From Isoetes taiwanensis (taxonomy: Eukaryota; Streptophyta; Lycopodiopsida; Isoetales; Isoetaceae): a DNA stretch of 64,000 nt. How positions within the stretch are numbered: the first letter of the stretch is position 1; each line of letters opens with the position of its first letter. Both the position numbers and the translations under genes were made by a program. The stretch is taken from positions 62,001 through 126,000 of the forward strand of contig JAJEKV010000297.1 of the NCBI GenBank assembly GCA_021234155.1, given 5' to 3'. The notes beneath the pieces were generated by a model that saw nothing but the letters and a program-made list of their open reading frames with translations, was not told the DNA's origin and did not search any database. This document shows positions 1 to 13,487 of the stretch, one piece after another.

Positions 1-670
1 AAAGTATGCCACGTGTCCATATTTGATTAGCTAGAATAATATTTTTTTATTTAAAAAGTATGCCACGTGTCAATATCTCATTAGTTAAACAACCACATTA
101 ATAAAAACATACATTTTTTCTACATGTTATAATATTATTTTTTACATGTCCTTATTTCAGGAAAACTATAGCTAGATTTCAATAACACATGTAGGGTTTC
201 GTAAATAAAAAAAAGGCCATACGTGATTTTTTTTTAGTTTTGCAAAAACAACACTTGAAACACATGTCCATATTGCGAAAAAGAACACTTGAAAACATCA
301 ACTTTCTATTTCCTACGTGTTCTTTTCTTTGTAGTGTTTTATTTCTAGTGTTGTAATTTAGTTTTTCGGTCTTGATAAAATTAAAACCTACACGTGCTAT
401 TTTAAAGATAAACAACGCATGGTTCCGCCAAAAAACAACAGCGAAGGAAAAAAGTACACGTTGACAAAAATTCACAAAAACCATGTCAATTTTCTCTACA
501 CATGGATTTTTCTGCCAAAAGACCACAGTGGGAAATTTCTGCCAAAAAACCACTGTCTCTTTGTGCAAATCCGGATAAACAGGCCACGTGGACTTTTGGG
601 GCCATTTTGGTGTTGTTTTTGGCATAAAACAACACTTCCGTACAACTAAAAAACAATTGTGGACCAAAAA
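1..670. other. Gene-free AT-rich stretch with short repeats
   Basis: A 16-bp unit (AAGTATGCCACGTGTC) occurs at 2-17 and again at 56-71, and CACGTG-like words recur near 391 and 583. A 162-codon open frame on the minus strand (179-667) is not recognised. It contains the word VVFWQK twice, which comes from a short repeated DNA unit near 525-560, so I read it as chance or old transposon sequence rather than a gene. Confidence 0.4.
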
Positions 671-2370
671 TTGGGGTCTGTGTGTATACGTTTTTTTTTA
701 ATACGTATTTTTTAACTTTATACGTCGGGAATTTAGATTTCGTACGTACAGAACCTATCCCTGGTATAATTTAAGTTCCTATATAATTTGGAAATTTTGG
801 AGAGTGGCCTTGAGGATATTTCTTTGTGACAAGAAGGAAGCAAATTATGCACACAAGAAGAAAGCATTGGAACAATAAATGATTCACTCTCCTTTCAATC
901 ATAACAATGGATACATTTGGAAAAACAGGGATGAAAAGCATGCAGAATAGAGGTTGCTTTGGCGTGCCAAATATGACAGTTGGATCAGGGTTGCAATGTA
1001 GAACCATTGACTGAAAACACGATCTTGCTTGACTTATTTTGGAGACATTGTGATTTCCAAGAGCCATTGTAAAACTGGGTAGCATTTGAAAATACTTTCT
1101 TCGATATGCTCTGTTGTATAGGATGTTCTCCATTTGATTATAATGCATGGTGGAGGATTTTTTGGAAGTCAGTGAGCAACATGCCATTATTTGTATAATG
1201 AATTTACAACGTTGGTCATTGTCTCTTCCACTTTTGTCAATATGTTGTTGCCCTGCTCTTATGGTTTCCACGTGACCAAATTGATATCAAAATAGTGTCT
1301 TCAATATCCCAACAAGTACCAGAGGAAATAACACAGGCTCGGTACATCCAAATGTGAAAATCTTAGAAATGCCCACTCAGCCATGTCCCCTAATGTCCAA
1401 AACATATTCTTATCTTAGAGGACATAACATATTTTAATCTTAGAAAACGTAGCCATACCTCCTCCCTAATGTCCAAAAGATATTGTAAATTGTATTCACA
1501 TCTTTGTATTCTAATCCTATCATTCAGTATATATAAGGTTGTTTTATTTTACATTTATCAAAAATTAGAAAGGTAATATTTCTGGGCTGAGGATAGGGCT
1601 TGACAAGCACGCTTTTTTAGGTTTATTTGAATTTTTAAAAAAGAAAAAAAAATATGTGACGGACACGTGACAAATCCAGAAGCTGCTGCGGATTTGGATC
1701 TTCCCCCTTCCTTCTTCCTCTGCAAGCAATCCCTTGCCCTTGGTTGCCAAGCTCTGCTCTGTGGCCAAGCTCAAGCAGAGGAGATGGGCCTATACTACTC
1801 TCTTTATGGCTTAAACGAGTACTGCCAGACTCATCGGAACTCCATATCGAAGCTTCAACAATGCAGGTTTGGAGCTCCTTCTGTTCATATTCGACCTCTT
1901 CAACAATATGTTTCTCATCTCATTCTTGGCCTCAATCTAATATGAGTACCAATTCTCGGCAGTTCAAGGTCGAATTCAAGCATAAGTTACCTTGCTATTA
2001 GAGTCATTTAAATCCAGAAGCTATTGAGCCTGGGATTTGAACCCAGATGAAACTAAATCTCAATCTCCTTCAGGCTTCTCCCTATAGATCAATTCCAGCT
2101 ATTTGTCTATCTGCAATACAACAGGATGTAAAGCGATTCAACTCAAAGACAAAGATTTTCAGGCTAGAAAAAGCCTGAGCAACCAAATTGGCAAAGGCTT
2201 CCCTTCTGTCATCAAAAGTATCTAGGGATATCTCTAACAAATTTAGGAGCAGTTAAGACATCATTATTAGCGATTTGCACAAGAAATAATCAGTCGTGAA
2301 TAACTCAACAGAAGACACTTGTATACTCTTCTGGATTCACCTTCACATAGCAGAACTTGGCTTTACTGGA
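671..2370. other. No recognisable gene
   Basis: Only unrecognised short open frames are present, for example 771-1271 on the minus strand and 1667-1945 on the plus strand. The first has mixed composition with no motif I know. A perfect 5-bp stem with a TTCAAAT loop near 2032-2048 (minus strand) resembles a tRNA T-arm, but no other tRNA arms accompany it. Confidence 0.35.
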
Positions 2371-2378
2371 ATCCTCTA

Positions 2379-2531
2379 TTTGAAGATAAGATTACAAGAC
2401 TTATGGGGGAAGAAGGGAAACAACTTCGAAACCGGGTTTTAAAACTCAAAGATAATGCTAGAAATGCAGTAAAAGAAGGGGGCTTCTCTAGGTCCGTCCT
2501 CGAGTCTTTTGTCGGTACTATTCAAAGCGAG
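2379..2531 (+). pseudogene. UDP-glycosyltransferase C-terminal fragment
   Basis: About 50 codons read like the last helices of a plant family 1 UDP-glycosyltransferase. The words GEEGKQLRNRVLKLKDNA and AVKEGGFSRSVLESFV match the family's usual tail of the form GEEGKEMRNR...AVxEGGSSxxNLExFV. The PSPG sugar-nucleotide box that should lie roughly 90 residues upstream is not found, and flanking sequence is noncoding. This is therefore a stranded 3' scrap. The family assignment rests on my recognition of this tail only. Confidence 0.6.
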
Positions 2532-3297
2532 AGTGACAAAGCAATGCAATGCACTCGACTTTATAATTCCATCTCAATTTGCGACTGCCCTTGAATTGTG
2601 TGTTGGCTGAGCTTTATTCATCATCCTATTTCCTGCACTACTTTATTACACTACTGATTCGCCGTTCATAGAGCTAATGATACTCCACTGTGCTTTCGCC
2701 TATTGGAAACCCTCCTACAATTCAAATTAGCACTTCAAACGATCTGTGGATACCGTTTCCCTATTGTCTCCCTGTTGTTTTTTCTTGCCACAGACAACTT
2801 GATCTCCCCTGGGACGTCTGTCCTTTTCCGCCCTCTTTGTTTTGTTAGAAACTAGTCGTGTTATCCTTTGAAAACAATACTGTTAAAGTGTCTATTGTTT
2901 TTTTAACATCTAAATGCTAAACCATGAATATGGCATTATGCAAAATCATCAAAAAATGGCATTGGGCAATATCTCCATAACGTGATTTAGTGAAGGAATC
3001 GATAGTTCTCGAAAAGTAGCCCTTGATCTTACACAATTCAAAAAGGGCTTTGAATATCCTATTGTTTAAATTTGGTTTTTCCGGCAAGTGGAAAACTTTT
3101 TGGATTTTTTTCCCAAATTGATTTCCTAAGGTTTCAAAGCATTTAACTGCCGGAAAAAATTTCCAGTTTCCAAAAATTGGGCATGTAGCTTTTCCTATGA
3201 TTTGGAAAATGGCACCTTTTTTTCTTATGATTTGCTCGGGATCGCATATGAGTGGTCGATTGTATGGATGCCGCCAATATTTTGCGCCCAACTACTA

Positions 3298-3371
3298 GCG
3301 ATGTATTCACAGGTGAAATATAGGAGAGCGATTCGGCGATGTATTCAGGTGAAATATAGGGAAGCGATTTC
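3298..3371 (+). repeat. Two-copy tandem repeat, unit about 37 bp
   Basis: Copies at 3298-3335 and 3336-3371 share GCGATGTATTC followed by AGGTGAAATATAGG and a GCGATT end, with small indels between them. Confidence 0.75.
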
Positions 3372-4785
3372 CCTTCGGTAAAATCTTGAAGGCGGTTTTC
3401 CTTTTGTGATGATGATGTCATGGCATATTTGTTCCTCCGGTGTGGTGGCAGATTCAATGATTCTTAACATATTCATCCTTCATCCTATCGACGGTGATTG
3501 GGGTTTGCCAGTGAGCAATGTATCCGATAGATGTATTTTTGTTTGTTTTAAGGTTTCAAAAATATATTTCATATTTAATGCATATCAATCTAGCATCTTT
3601 CCCGGATACCACTTGCGACTCCACGAGATATAGAGGATTTTGATAATCTTTGAAGTTTGTCTTTCAAAGATAACTAAGGGTAATATGCTTTATTTCCGGT
3701 TTCAAACATATCTTTGCATTCTGTAAAAGCCGAATCTTGCAATATTGCACATGTCGATTAGGTGAAGGCTCTGATTTGGAGCAAAGAAGAGACTAGCAAA
3801 GACACGGTTAGTATCAATTGCCTTTTTGTTAAGCACTTTGTGTCCTCTGTAGACATGTTTTAGGCTCAAGTTTTGTTGGATAAATAGGCAAACATGTCTT
3901 TTCATTTGCCGACGCGTGCATGTCTTTGTTAGGTTATGCCATTCTAGCTCGGTTAGTTGTTGTTGCTTAGATTTCGTGACTTGAATCATATTATCACGGA
4001 TTCTCCAAGATGCCGATTTATAACTTTGAATCATATCATCTCGCATTCTTCAAGATCATTCTCTTAAATGGGCCGAAGCACCGGTTTATACCATGAGACG
4101 TTGCTTTCTGCATGCTGCAAGATTTCCTTCATTTCTTTGTTTCATTGCAACGTTTCTTTGAGCAGTTGCAGACCATCTATCACTCTAGGTAAGCAACTCA
4201 ATTTTCTTTCCATTGCTTCTTATTTTATGCAGATAAAAGCTTTGAGTTTCAGTTGGTATGACAACCTTTCATAGTTTCTTTGCTATAGGAACTTTCTGCT
4301 CCTCCTCTGGTCGCTCTATTAATAGTTCCACAAACATCAAAGGTTCAAATTGGGACATCGCATTTTTACTACTTACGCAAATTGTACAGGTGAGAACATT
4401 CTTTTATATCTATGGCTACTTTTTTATCTTTGATGGGTGTTGCTCTAAAGTTTGTGGGCTGGCCTTTACATGTGTCATTGCGACTGCTGGATCAACGTTT
4501 CTCAAGGCCATCACAAGGTATCCATTCTAGCTCAGTTGTTATCGATTTCATATTTTTTTACAACTTGAATCATATTATCTGCATTTGCCAAGGTCATTCT
4601 TAAATGGGCAGAAGCACCAGTTCATGACATGAGACCTTGCATTACGCATCTTCTTGAGAATGCATGAAAATTTAAGACCATGAGCTTAGCCAAAGATTTA
4701 GTTCTTCGTTTGCAAAGCATGGTCTAGATATTATCTTTGTTGTGGCTTAGGATAAGAAATTGCGTACTTTGATCGATCTTTATAA

Positions 4786-4845
4786 TTGAGAATGTTATTA
4801 TTGATGTCAATGTTGAGAATGTTATTATTGATGTCAATGTTGAGC
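4786..4845 (+). repeat. 27-bp tandem repeat, two copies plus partial third
   Basis: The unit TTGAGAATGTTATTATTGAT plus GTCAATG is present at 4786-4812 and 4813-4839 and begins a third time. It creates repetitive open frames on the minus strand that are not genes. Confidence 0.85.
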
Positions 4846-5207
4846 ATGGTGATATTCTTTGGATGTTGCATCGAGCATAGATGCATCGACCACCTTTGGG
4901 GTGTCTGAGTGAGGACAAGAATCATTTTTAAAAGATTATAGTTGATATGGAGTTATCCTTGGCGTTCACAAGGTTGTTTGACCATGGCATAGCATTACAT
5001 CGGCTACAAAGAAGCTACAAAGAAGTAATGAGGTAATACCATCTTTTCTTTCTTCTCTTATAATTGAGACTTGGGCATCAATATGTGGATTTTGCTCATC
5101 TTTCATGGTTGAATTACCACAGGTTGCAGCAGATGTAAGTAGATACAAATGGTGATTCTTAGAATGCTTATGGAGAAGATGAGAGATTTTAAGATTTAAG
5201 GACGCAA

Positions 5208-5395
5208 GCTTTATAGAGTTGGAGCGCTTCATATTGTTGGAGCGCTTGATATAGTTGTAAGATTACTGAAATTTTTGTTTTTCATTGTATTTACAAAGCA
5301 TGCTTTATAGAGTTGGAGCGCTTCATATTGTTGGAGCGCTTGATATAGTTGTAAGATTACTGAAATTTTTGTTTTCCATTGTATTTACAAAGCAT
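5208..5395 (+). repeat. 94-bp tandem duplication
   Basis: Copies at 5208-5301 and 5302-5395 are nearly identical. Each itself contains the word TTGGAGCGCTT twice. The low divergence suggests a recent slippage or unequal-exchange event. Confidence 0.9.
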
Positions 5396-6119
5396 AATCA
5401 ATCTTTGTAGCAATTTGTTTTTACTGTTAGGTGGATGCAGACTAAATGGCACACCTCATAATTATAGTGCTCTACCTCAATAGCCAGAGCGCTACCTGAT
5501 TATACTTAGAAAAGCTATTAATTGTTAGTTCAAGACCATTCCATATGGAGGGAAGCCTCAGACGAATTCTTTTATTTGTTCATTCTAACATTCTGCCATG
5601 ATTGCCATCCTTCATTTTAAATTTACACAGCTTTGTAGTTAATAATACAAATTACACCATCTTGCCTTTTACTTTGTCTTCTAACTACATAGCATTGAAT
5701 ACGGACCAAGAGATAGTGTTCACCCTGTGATAAAAAATGCCCCATCTTATCTTTCTATCCTTATTAACGTTGATGACGGGTTGTTGGCGAGTTATCCAGT
5801 AAAGGTTTTCAAGTAGCTGCTATACTTTGTATTGAGAATCTACAGAAAAAACATTCATCATTCTTTTTACTCTGCTTTTGATTGTGCTGCCTGTGCCTAA
5901 AGTAACCCCTGAGTCAAATACCTGCATCTCAATCTATGAAGGTTTCGTTTTCTAGAAGCAGGTCTAGATTACATATTATCCATGATGTTTGAAATTTATT
6001 ACTGTTTCTAAAATGCATGTGGCTGCTAATTTTAAGTATTCATTGAAATTTTTTAAATGCAGAGGCTGGTTACAACCCCTTCCTTCTGGCTTGCCACGAT
6101 CGCTCTTTGGCAGATAGCA

Positions 6120-6173
6120 ATTCAGAAGCATCCATCATAAGCATCCATTCAGAAGCATCCATCATAAGCATCT
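6120..6173 (+). repeat. 27-bp tandem duplication
   Basis: The unit beginning ATTCAGAAGCATCCATCATA occurs at 6120 and 6147 with no substitution over about 26 bp. Confidence 0.85.
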
Positions 6174-7872
6174 CACATGGCATCTGGATCAACTGACTAG
6201 ATATCTTTTATTGTATTTTAGACCTTTTTAGTGGCTTCAAGGTCTTACAGACCCTATGTTTTCAGGTATGGTTCCATGTACTCTTTCTCAGTTTCTAATT
6301 CCTTTAAAATGGGCTAGACTGTTCTTGGGTCCTTACATGATGGCAGTTTTCTTAGGTTTTATATCCAAATTGATTACACATGAAAACCCTATAGCTTTTT
6401 GTTACTTATTTTCTTCCTATGCATCATCACAGGAAATTTATCTCAAATTACAGAAATTGAAGGTTCAGGTTGCTGGCTTTTCAAGTTCACATTCGCACAA
6501 CATGTACATCTAAAGGCTTCAATCAATCAGTCTCCTTAGCTGCAGAGTTTACAAGTGCTGAAATCAAGATAATCCATAGGTTTTTCCTAATCTTCTAAAT
6601 TTTAACTAGGGCAGAATGACATGAGCATTGAATGCTCAATGCTTTTGTAGCAATTGTAGCCCTAGAGCTGATGGACTTTTGTTTAAGAAAAGGTATATCC
6701 GCACTCAATATGTAGATCTAAGGGCGTCAATTGGCCATTTTCTTCATATATGTAGAGTCTACAAAGGTTGAACTGGAGAGCAGCCTTTTAAGTTTTCTTA
6801 TTTTTCTATATCTCAACCAGAACAGAAGGACGTCAGCACTGAATGGTATGCATTTGCAGCAGTTGTAAACCATCCATATATCTGATACTTTTTCACACAC
6901 GGATGCTTAAGAAACTTACATAGAATTGGTAATGTTTTTATTAATTATATAATTCACTATCTAAAATGCCAGATTGATGCAAGCGTACCTTTAGTACCAT
7001 GAAACAATAGACCTAATGTTATAATGGCAAACAATAAACCTAATAATAAACCTATAATATTCCTAATATTTCATGGCAACAATAGACCTATTAATAAACC
7101 CAATGTTTCATGGCAATAACAAACCTAATTATAAACCTCATATTATGCATGTTACATAAAGTCTCGAAATTAGCTCCCATTTATTGGCATTTGGTGGCAT
7201 TTGGTAAGAAATTATCCCATTGCACATGTTAATAATGAAACATGGGTTGGTATTGGATCATTGAGGCACGTTTGAGAACCACCTTCCCTTTCTATTTTGC
7301 TCGACCATTAAATGAGGCAGCGAGTTCATATTGCATACAAATTTCTATAGTTTGCTAAAGTGTATCAACGCCTCACCATAAACTCATTCTGGCAAAAGTA
7401 TCATATAAACAAAGACAACGTCAAATCAAATTCATAATCCCTTGCACAATGAATCCTTGCATAATCTTTATCAATGAATCTTAAAGCATTCCTTTATATG
7501 ACCCTTGCCCCCTCCAAGCCAAGAGTAGCTATTCTAACCAACAAGGAAACAAGCACCTTTTCAAATCATTATTAAGCCCGGCACAAACACCATCTACATC
7601 GCAATATCCCATCCCATAAAGCATCGACTTCAAGATTTGAAGTTCAATAAATATAGCCCACCCTTCTCTCTCTGTTATAGACATATGACATCCAAATTTA
7701 CGCATTCACATCTGCAAAACAACAACCACATGGCACTATCCCACCCCAACTTCAAATCTAATACCATGTTTGTATGATGAATTCCACCTTGAACTACATC
7801 ATATCTTTCAATATCTAATTTGTCCATTTTGCCCAGCCAAAATGACTCGCATTAACTTAATATTTGTAATTA

Positions 7873-7903
7873 TGCCCGGCAACGCCGGGCACCTGTTACT
7901 AGT
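7873..7903 (+). mobile_element. Helitron 3' terminus (family 1)
   Basis: An 8-bp perfect stem (TGCCCGGC / GCCGGGCA, 7873-7880 and 7884-7891) with a 3-nt AAC loop is followed after 7 nt by CTAG at 7899-7902 and then T. A short GC hairpin about 10 nt before a terminal CTRR inserted next to T is the diagnostic 3' end of rolling-circle Helitrons. The body would lie upstream (lower coordinates). I could not fix its 5' TC end, and no Rep/helicase coding sequence is seen, so it is probably a nonautonomous copy. Confidence 0.75.
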
Positions 7904-8201
7904 AAGCCTTTAGATTATCATTGTTAAGATCTAATCTTAACCAATTAACAACTTCAACATTGAAATGGCATTTTTCTTTAGTTAATAAGGGTTTATTTTA
8001 ATGTTACTCTTAAACACAACATAGCTCAATGCTCACAATGCGAATCTCAGTCTTTGAACCCCATTTTGAGATGCTCGAAATAACACTATTTCCTTCAATA
8101 TGAAGGCAAAGCATCATGGTTTGAGATCAAGTTGAAGATTATTTTCACACCAGTTTCAAGTTGACACAAATTCCCCTATAATAGACTTGGTAAAAGAAAA
8201 A

Positions 8202-8240
8202 TGTTCGCAGCGGCCTTGGCCGCCGCGATAAATTTCTGGT
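8202..8240 (+). mobile_element. Helitron 3' terminus (family 2)
   Basis: The palindrome GCGGCCTTGGCCGC at 8210-8223 is followed after 12 nt by CTGG (8236-8239) and T, which fits the Helitron CTRR-T rule. The same terminus, including about 8 nt before the palindrome and the AAATTT before the CTRR, recurs in opposite orientation at 21574-21612. Similarity continues weakly into the body (words like AAAAGAAA and AAGTTxGACACA). Two independent copies sharing an abrupt end at the CTRR site support a real element boundary. Confidence 0.7.
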
Positions 8241-8838
8241 AAAACATAACCATATTTCACATAAAAATCGATTATATTCAAAGGTCAGCTATTGAATGAA
8301 AGAATACCTATAAAAGCTGGTTATATCAAGGTATTATTGTTGTATCCAAAAGTTATCCATTGAATGGAATAACACCTATAAAAATTAGGTGTGTAAAAAA
8401 ATCAGAAAAATAACTTTTTATCAAAGTATATAGAGACCAAATTGATGGCCCCATACAATGTAGAATACTATGCACTTCTTTTCTTTTTGGTTGGGTCCAT
8501 AAGGTTCATCTAGTTGTTTTTATGTTTTGCACGTTTGCACAAACACAAGTTGACACTTTGAAGCAATTTTAGAGTGTCCACGTTGCTGCCAACTAGGATT
8601 TTTGTCCACGTGGATGCATCTACAATCGTTGGATTTGATCAACGATCACAAAAAATAAATGGAAATTCCAGCTTGCCTTGGGAAGTTATGCCTGCGTTTG
8701 GGAAGCTATGGCGCATCAATTCGGCTCCCTTTTCTACTCTTCTTTTCTTAGATCCCCCAATAATTACAAACTCCTCAGTTTTGCTTTGGTCGTTCTTTCC
8801 CCTTGCGCCTCCCCTCCATTCCGTGGTTCTTCCGCGAC

Positions 8839-11605
8839 ATGGTCAATTCTGAAAATGGTGGTTGTTTTGTAGACGACTTTGCTAAAAGAAGTCGGGCGGA
8901 TTTGTTTTCTTCTTAAGTTTTGGATAGAAAAGGTGAGAATTCTCATGCCTTAGGGTTTGAATTTGAGGCGCAGGCTGAAAGCGGAATGTATATTAGAAGG
9001 TAAAGGGTCGGATGTTTTTGTTCGTGTTGAGGACGGAACTGCTTTATATGCCATTCATTTGGGCTATGATGAAGATTTGGTTCTGAAGAAGATGATTCAG
9101 TACTCGCAGATCTTACTGATGAACCATGCAGGAGTATGAAAAAGAGCTTACAGGATCCCCTACGAACTCCTGAATCTGAACTTTCAGGAAGTATGTATTT
9201 CAACATCTTGGACTTAAAAGACGGGTCTGCTTTGAGTGATAATGGACTAAACTCTAGTGCTAACATAACTCCAAAGAAAAATCTAGCATGATTTTAAAGC
9301 AAATGAGCCCTTCATTTACATTCTCTGGTAGAAAAATCCAGGAAAAGAGTATGAGATCCAGCATCATTTATCAGATGCATAAGCTTCTTTCCAAAATGAT
9401 GTCAAAATACAGGTTGGGTGGTGAAAAGCTCGGAGCAAGAAAGAGATGCCCTTGTTGTGGTTTTACTAGATGTTCTCTTGCCATGTTCCTTGTGGTCAGC
9501 TAATTACTGGAAGGCTTCTCCTCAAACTGCTGCTGCCCTAATTCATCTCAGTTGTGATTGGAAATGCAGAAATGAAATCCTTGAATCTGCAAATCTTATG
9601 ACTGGGAAAAGTACTATCCTTTGAACTGAAAAACATATGGCACGTAGGAGCTTGCAACATGTTGGGTGCAAGATGCACATGTAGTCTACTGAACGGTTTG
9701 ATCTTCATGATATTTTCAGCTGCCTCTCAAAGCAGGATCCAGAGGCAGTTAGTCATAGATCTTCAATACAGCCTGACAAATACAGCCTGATAACTTAAGC
9801 GGATTTTGAAACCTTTCTAATGATGTTTTCATTTGTAATTAGCATGCTTTCACCTGGATTTGCTCAGTATATAGGCAGTATGTCGACAAATAAGAATTGT
9901 CACGTCTGCTGTCATACCTTGTATAAACCTCAATCTCTTTCCTCATCAATGGGCAGCGGTATGTTGGATGTTAAAACCGGGAAGCAAATCCCCAAGTACT
10001 TTTGTATCCAGTCTAACAGGTCTTTAAAACAGAAGATGGCTTTTATTTTTACATCAACACAATAAATGGAGAGATATCTTTGGAGATGCCTCCAAAGATA
10101 TCTGATTTTAGAGGTGGTCTATTTTGTGATGAGCCTAGTTTGAGGAAGACAGTTATTGCACTTGCTTTGATCTTGAAAACTCAAGGAATATTGTCTCAGC
10201 CCCCTCCTGGCATAAAGTTATCTTGGTGTAAGCATAGTTCACATGGTAAGGTTGGTTACTATGAGGTGACAACCATCTTTGGATTACCTACAGCAAAATG
10301 ATGTTCAGCATTGAAAGCCCAGCGGTTTGATGGAGCAGACTGTGGAACTATTGATTTCAACGACTTATTTGAGTCCTCTTGTCAATCCAAAAGATTGAAA
10401 TCATGCCTGTCATCTGAAGACATGGGTACTCTTCACAAAACAAGTATGTTGAGGAAAAATTTGTTTCATGGCGGCAAATGTTTTTAGCAAGATAACCCAG
10501 AGAAGTTGATTGTCAAGTGGAAGTCTAAGGTGACACGATCCCAAGTGAAAGCAAGTTTTGTTGTTTCAGATAGCGTGTTCGAGGAAGATAGTTTGTCGTT
10601 TGAAAATAGTGAAATGAAGTCAAATAAGATGAGTGAGTCTTTGGGTCCGGTGTGGACGCTTGCACCAAGTGGAGAAAGTTATTTGGTGGCGGGCTCCTCC
10701 AAAAGAATGAGTTGCCTAGTTTTGCAGCATGAATGTGGACTCTGAGAATCAAAACTGCGCCATTCTTGAAGAAAGTTGGGATAAGCGATGTAAGAATAAC
10801 TCATTGCCAAGTTTTGTGAGAAAAGATGGTCCTTGCTGTGATGAAAAAAATGTCTAAGTTCTTTACTGATGAGCTGGAGCTGCGTGCAAATATTTTTAAC
10901 ATAGAAGCCAAAAGGGCTTTAAACTGGCTTGCAAACTTGAGCCCGATTGATTTAAGAAAGTTGGTTAGAGGTATCTTAGTACCTCACTCCCTAAGGGTAG
11001 TTATAATATCTGGGTCTGATCTGCACTATTATGACAAGTTCTTTCAAGCATTTGGTCTGGTACATTTTAGGGATAGGAAAGGAGGGGCACGTAAATGGTG
11101 CTACCCAACAGGCTTGAATAATTTGGTGTTTGATATTGAAGCTTTGAAAGTTGCATTGTCAAAACCTGTTCAGGAAGTTATTCGTATGTATCTCTCAAGA
11201 GCAACACTTATAGTTGTCCCTTCTGACTTAGTTGAACACTGAAAAGTTCAGATAACAAAACACATGAAACACAACCAATTTAAGTGGCATGTATGGACTG
11301 ATCAGAAGAGTTTATTAAAACCTCATATTCTTGCATGGAATTATGACATTGTAATAACAACATTTCCACGACTAAGTGCAGAGTGGAGCTCGAGGGAAAG
11401 CAGTGTTTTGATGCAAATACATTGGTTTAGAATTATTTTAGATGAAGGGCAACACCCCAAATCTTTGCCCCAGCACAACGATTGCAACAACCCCTTAATT
11501 CCTAGAGCAATTGGCAATGCCCTAAAGTCCGTCATTCCGTTCCTGAGCTTAAATGCAAGGCTTGGAATCCATAAGGATCCAATAGAAACGTTTGCCCATG
11601 ACATA
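8839..11605 (+). pseudogene. SNF2 helicase/F-box protein (At3g54460-like) pseudogene
   Basis: Fragments in all three frames follow, in order, the plant SNF2-family F-box protein At3g54460. A segment near 9440-9600 reads as the LVxLVDVxLPxxLWS...HLSCDWKxRN region. FDLHDIF lies near 9698. TEDGFYFYINTINGEISLE runs straight into DFRGGLFCDEPSLRKT and ALILKTQG near 10030-10200. At 10890-11250 come ALNWLANL, FFQAFGL, NLVFDIEALKVAL and YLSRATLIVVPSDLVEH. VWTDQK, AWNYDIVITTFPRLSAEW and HWFRIILDEGQ follow near 11280-11455. The nucleotide-binding loop DEPGLGKT is altered to DEPSLRKT and the DEGH box to DEGQ. A stop follows LVEH, frames shift repeatedly, and everything after motif II is missing. The normal protein would be a nuclear ATP-dependent chromatin or ubiquitin factor of uncertain role. 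No introns are evident. The stretch before 9430 is assigned only by position. Confidence 0.8.
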
Positions 11606-13487
11606 TGATGTATGAAAATCACAGGAGAGCTCATACGATATATGAAAATATTACGAGCATATGCAACAGAAGAACTAATATTCTATATGAAAAACCTTAG
11701 TTTTAATGTGAGCATGTGCGCCACCAAGAGCATAGCTAAAAAACATTTGTGATGCCTGAGCAGTTTAATGCTGTGAACATCATTAGCAACTTACAAAAAT
11801 GTAGAAAAAACAGAGCCTTCAATATGCAAGGTTTTTTATCCTTCAGTTTAGAATCTACCAATATTAACGTACAGAGGCGAAAGAACATTATCAAAACCTG
11901 TAATTTCTATAAAACGTAATCAAACATGCTTTTGACTAGTTTATTAATGTAATATACATACTTACCTCAAAATAAAATAAAATAAAAAGGGGAAGAGCAC
12001 TACTCCCTTCAATGGCCACGTCTCTCGAGAAAAGTTAACTTATTATGTTTCAAACTTTGAAATCAAATGCTGTATATTTCCATTATATAACATGAATTAA
12101 GACTATTATGCCCACTTACCTATATTTGTGGTCATATTTTCTCACAACGCAAATTCTCCTAAATTCTTTGTAATGTATTTTGCATTTGTACCTTCCAAGT
12201 TTCTTCGTATAGTTGTGAACCTGAGTAAAAGTATGCTGATGGGGTGAAAAGAGTAACAACTATATTGTGATCGGTGTGATTAAGGAAACCCAAAAAAGTT
12301 GCAAAGAGTAACAACTATGTGTGATCGGCAATTCTTGGAGCATTTATTTTATATGTTTTAAAGGTTGACAATTTAAAAGATAATAAACTGTTGATCATTT
12401 GAAGTCCTTGAGAATCTCCAAAGTTTGGCATGATAATAATGCTAAAGTAATCAAGTTTCAATCCTTTTACTTGGTCACCATGCCGCCCAATGCCTAAAAG
12501 GTGACAAAAATATGACATTTCCACAGTGTTACCTTTGTTATGTGCATGGGATAGCAAGCGTGAAAATTGAGAAGCTCATTGCAAAGATCGAAAAAATATC
12601 TCGCAGCAACATGGTTGTCAAGTTGGAGCACTTCATTCAACTAATTGATGAATTCCTATTTGTTGAAATCTACCCAACCGAACGTCCTCTACTTGGATGT
12701 GCTACAAGAGATGTAGGTCGAGGGTGGAGTACATGTATCTACCTATTAGTTAATGTAATGCTTTGACTAACCTCCAATTGTGTGTCTCTTTTATCAGATG
12801 GCAAATGACATTGTGCACTGACACATGTGTTATGTATGGAGTGCATTTTAAGGTCTACAAATGGTTTTGTCTTCAGGTAGTATTTGATTCCACTATATGA
12901 GCCTACCTTCGGAATGAGTTGTCTCACGTGGTTGATAGTCGTGAGACATCATGGGCAGATTGAATCACTGATTCGCACATGCATTTCACTTTTACACCGC
13001 CTAAGATGTTATCTCAGAGGAGAAGTGAAGATATCACGGAAGCATCCACAAAAGTTTGACATTAGGTCCTAGGTGATGTGTGCCATGTGGAGATGCATAT
13101 TCCATCGTGAACTAAAGAAGGCCAATGAACCGGGGATGAAAATTTACATTTTGCATATACGTACCTATCTTTTTGTTGATGTACTTACCACTTTCTAAGC
13201 GTGATATTTTGAGCTTAAATTTTAGATCCATCTTCCCAAAAATTTTTACTTAGAGAAAGGTTTATTTACCCCCTACATTCCTTATAAAGCATTGTTTTCT
13301 TTACTAAAATCTATGCTTTAAATGCAAAGTTAATATGTTAATGATACCGTCGTTAGACAATTTCAACAATAAACATATTTACACAAGCAAATCATGTCTA
13401 TTCTTGCAAAGATCGACCTACGGGTGCTCTTGAAAGTTGCATATATATGGACGTTAGAGGCCATGTAAAACCCAAGCCGGGGACATT
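11606..13487. other. No recognisable gene
   Basis: AT-rich sequence with only short unassigned open frames, such as 12512-12766 and 12884-13072 on the plus strand. Neither shows a known motif. Confidence 0.35.

Larger units (their letters stand above)
2600..7150. other. Gene-free region with several local duplications
   Basis: No protein family is recognised on either strand. Besides the separately listed tandem repeats, a block near 4040-4110 (Cys-poor, ending in a word like CATGAGACGTTGC) is repeated imperfectly at about 4575-4645, roughly 535 bp downstream. The sequence is AT-rich and looks like old intergenic or transposon-derived DNA. Confidence 0.4.

Noticed and set aside
179-667. 162-codon open frame on the minus strand
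   Set aside because: No family is recognised, its internal VVFWQK repeat reflects repeated DNA, and base composition is that of surrounding AT-rich sequence.
2030-2050. T-arm-like hairpin on the minus strand
   Set aside because: The rest of a tRNA or an A-box is not visible; at most it is a SINE scrap.
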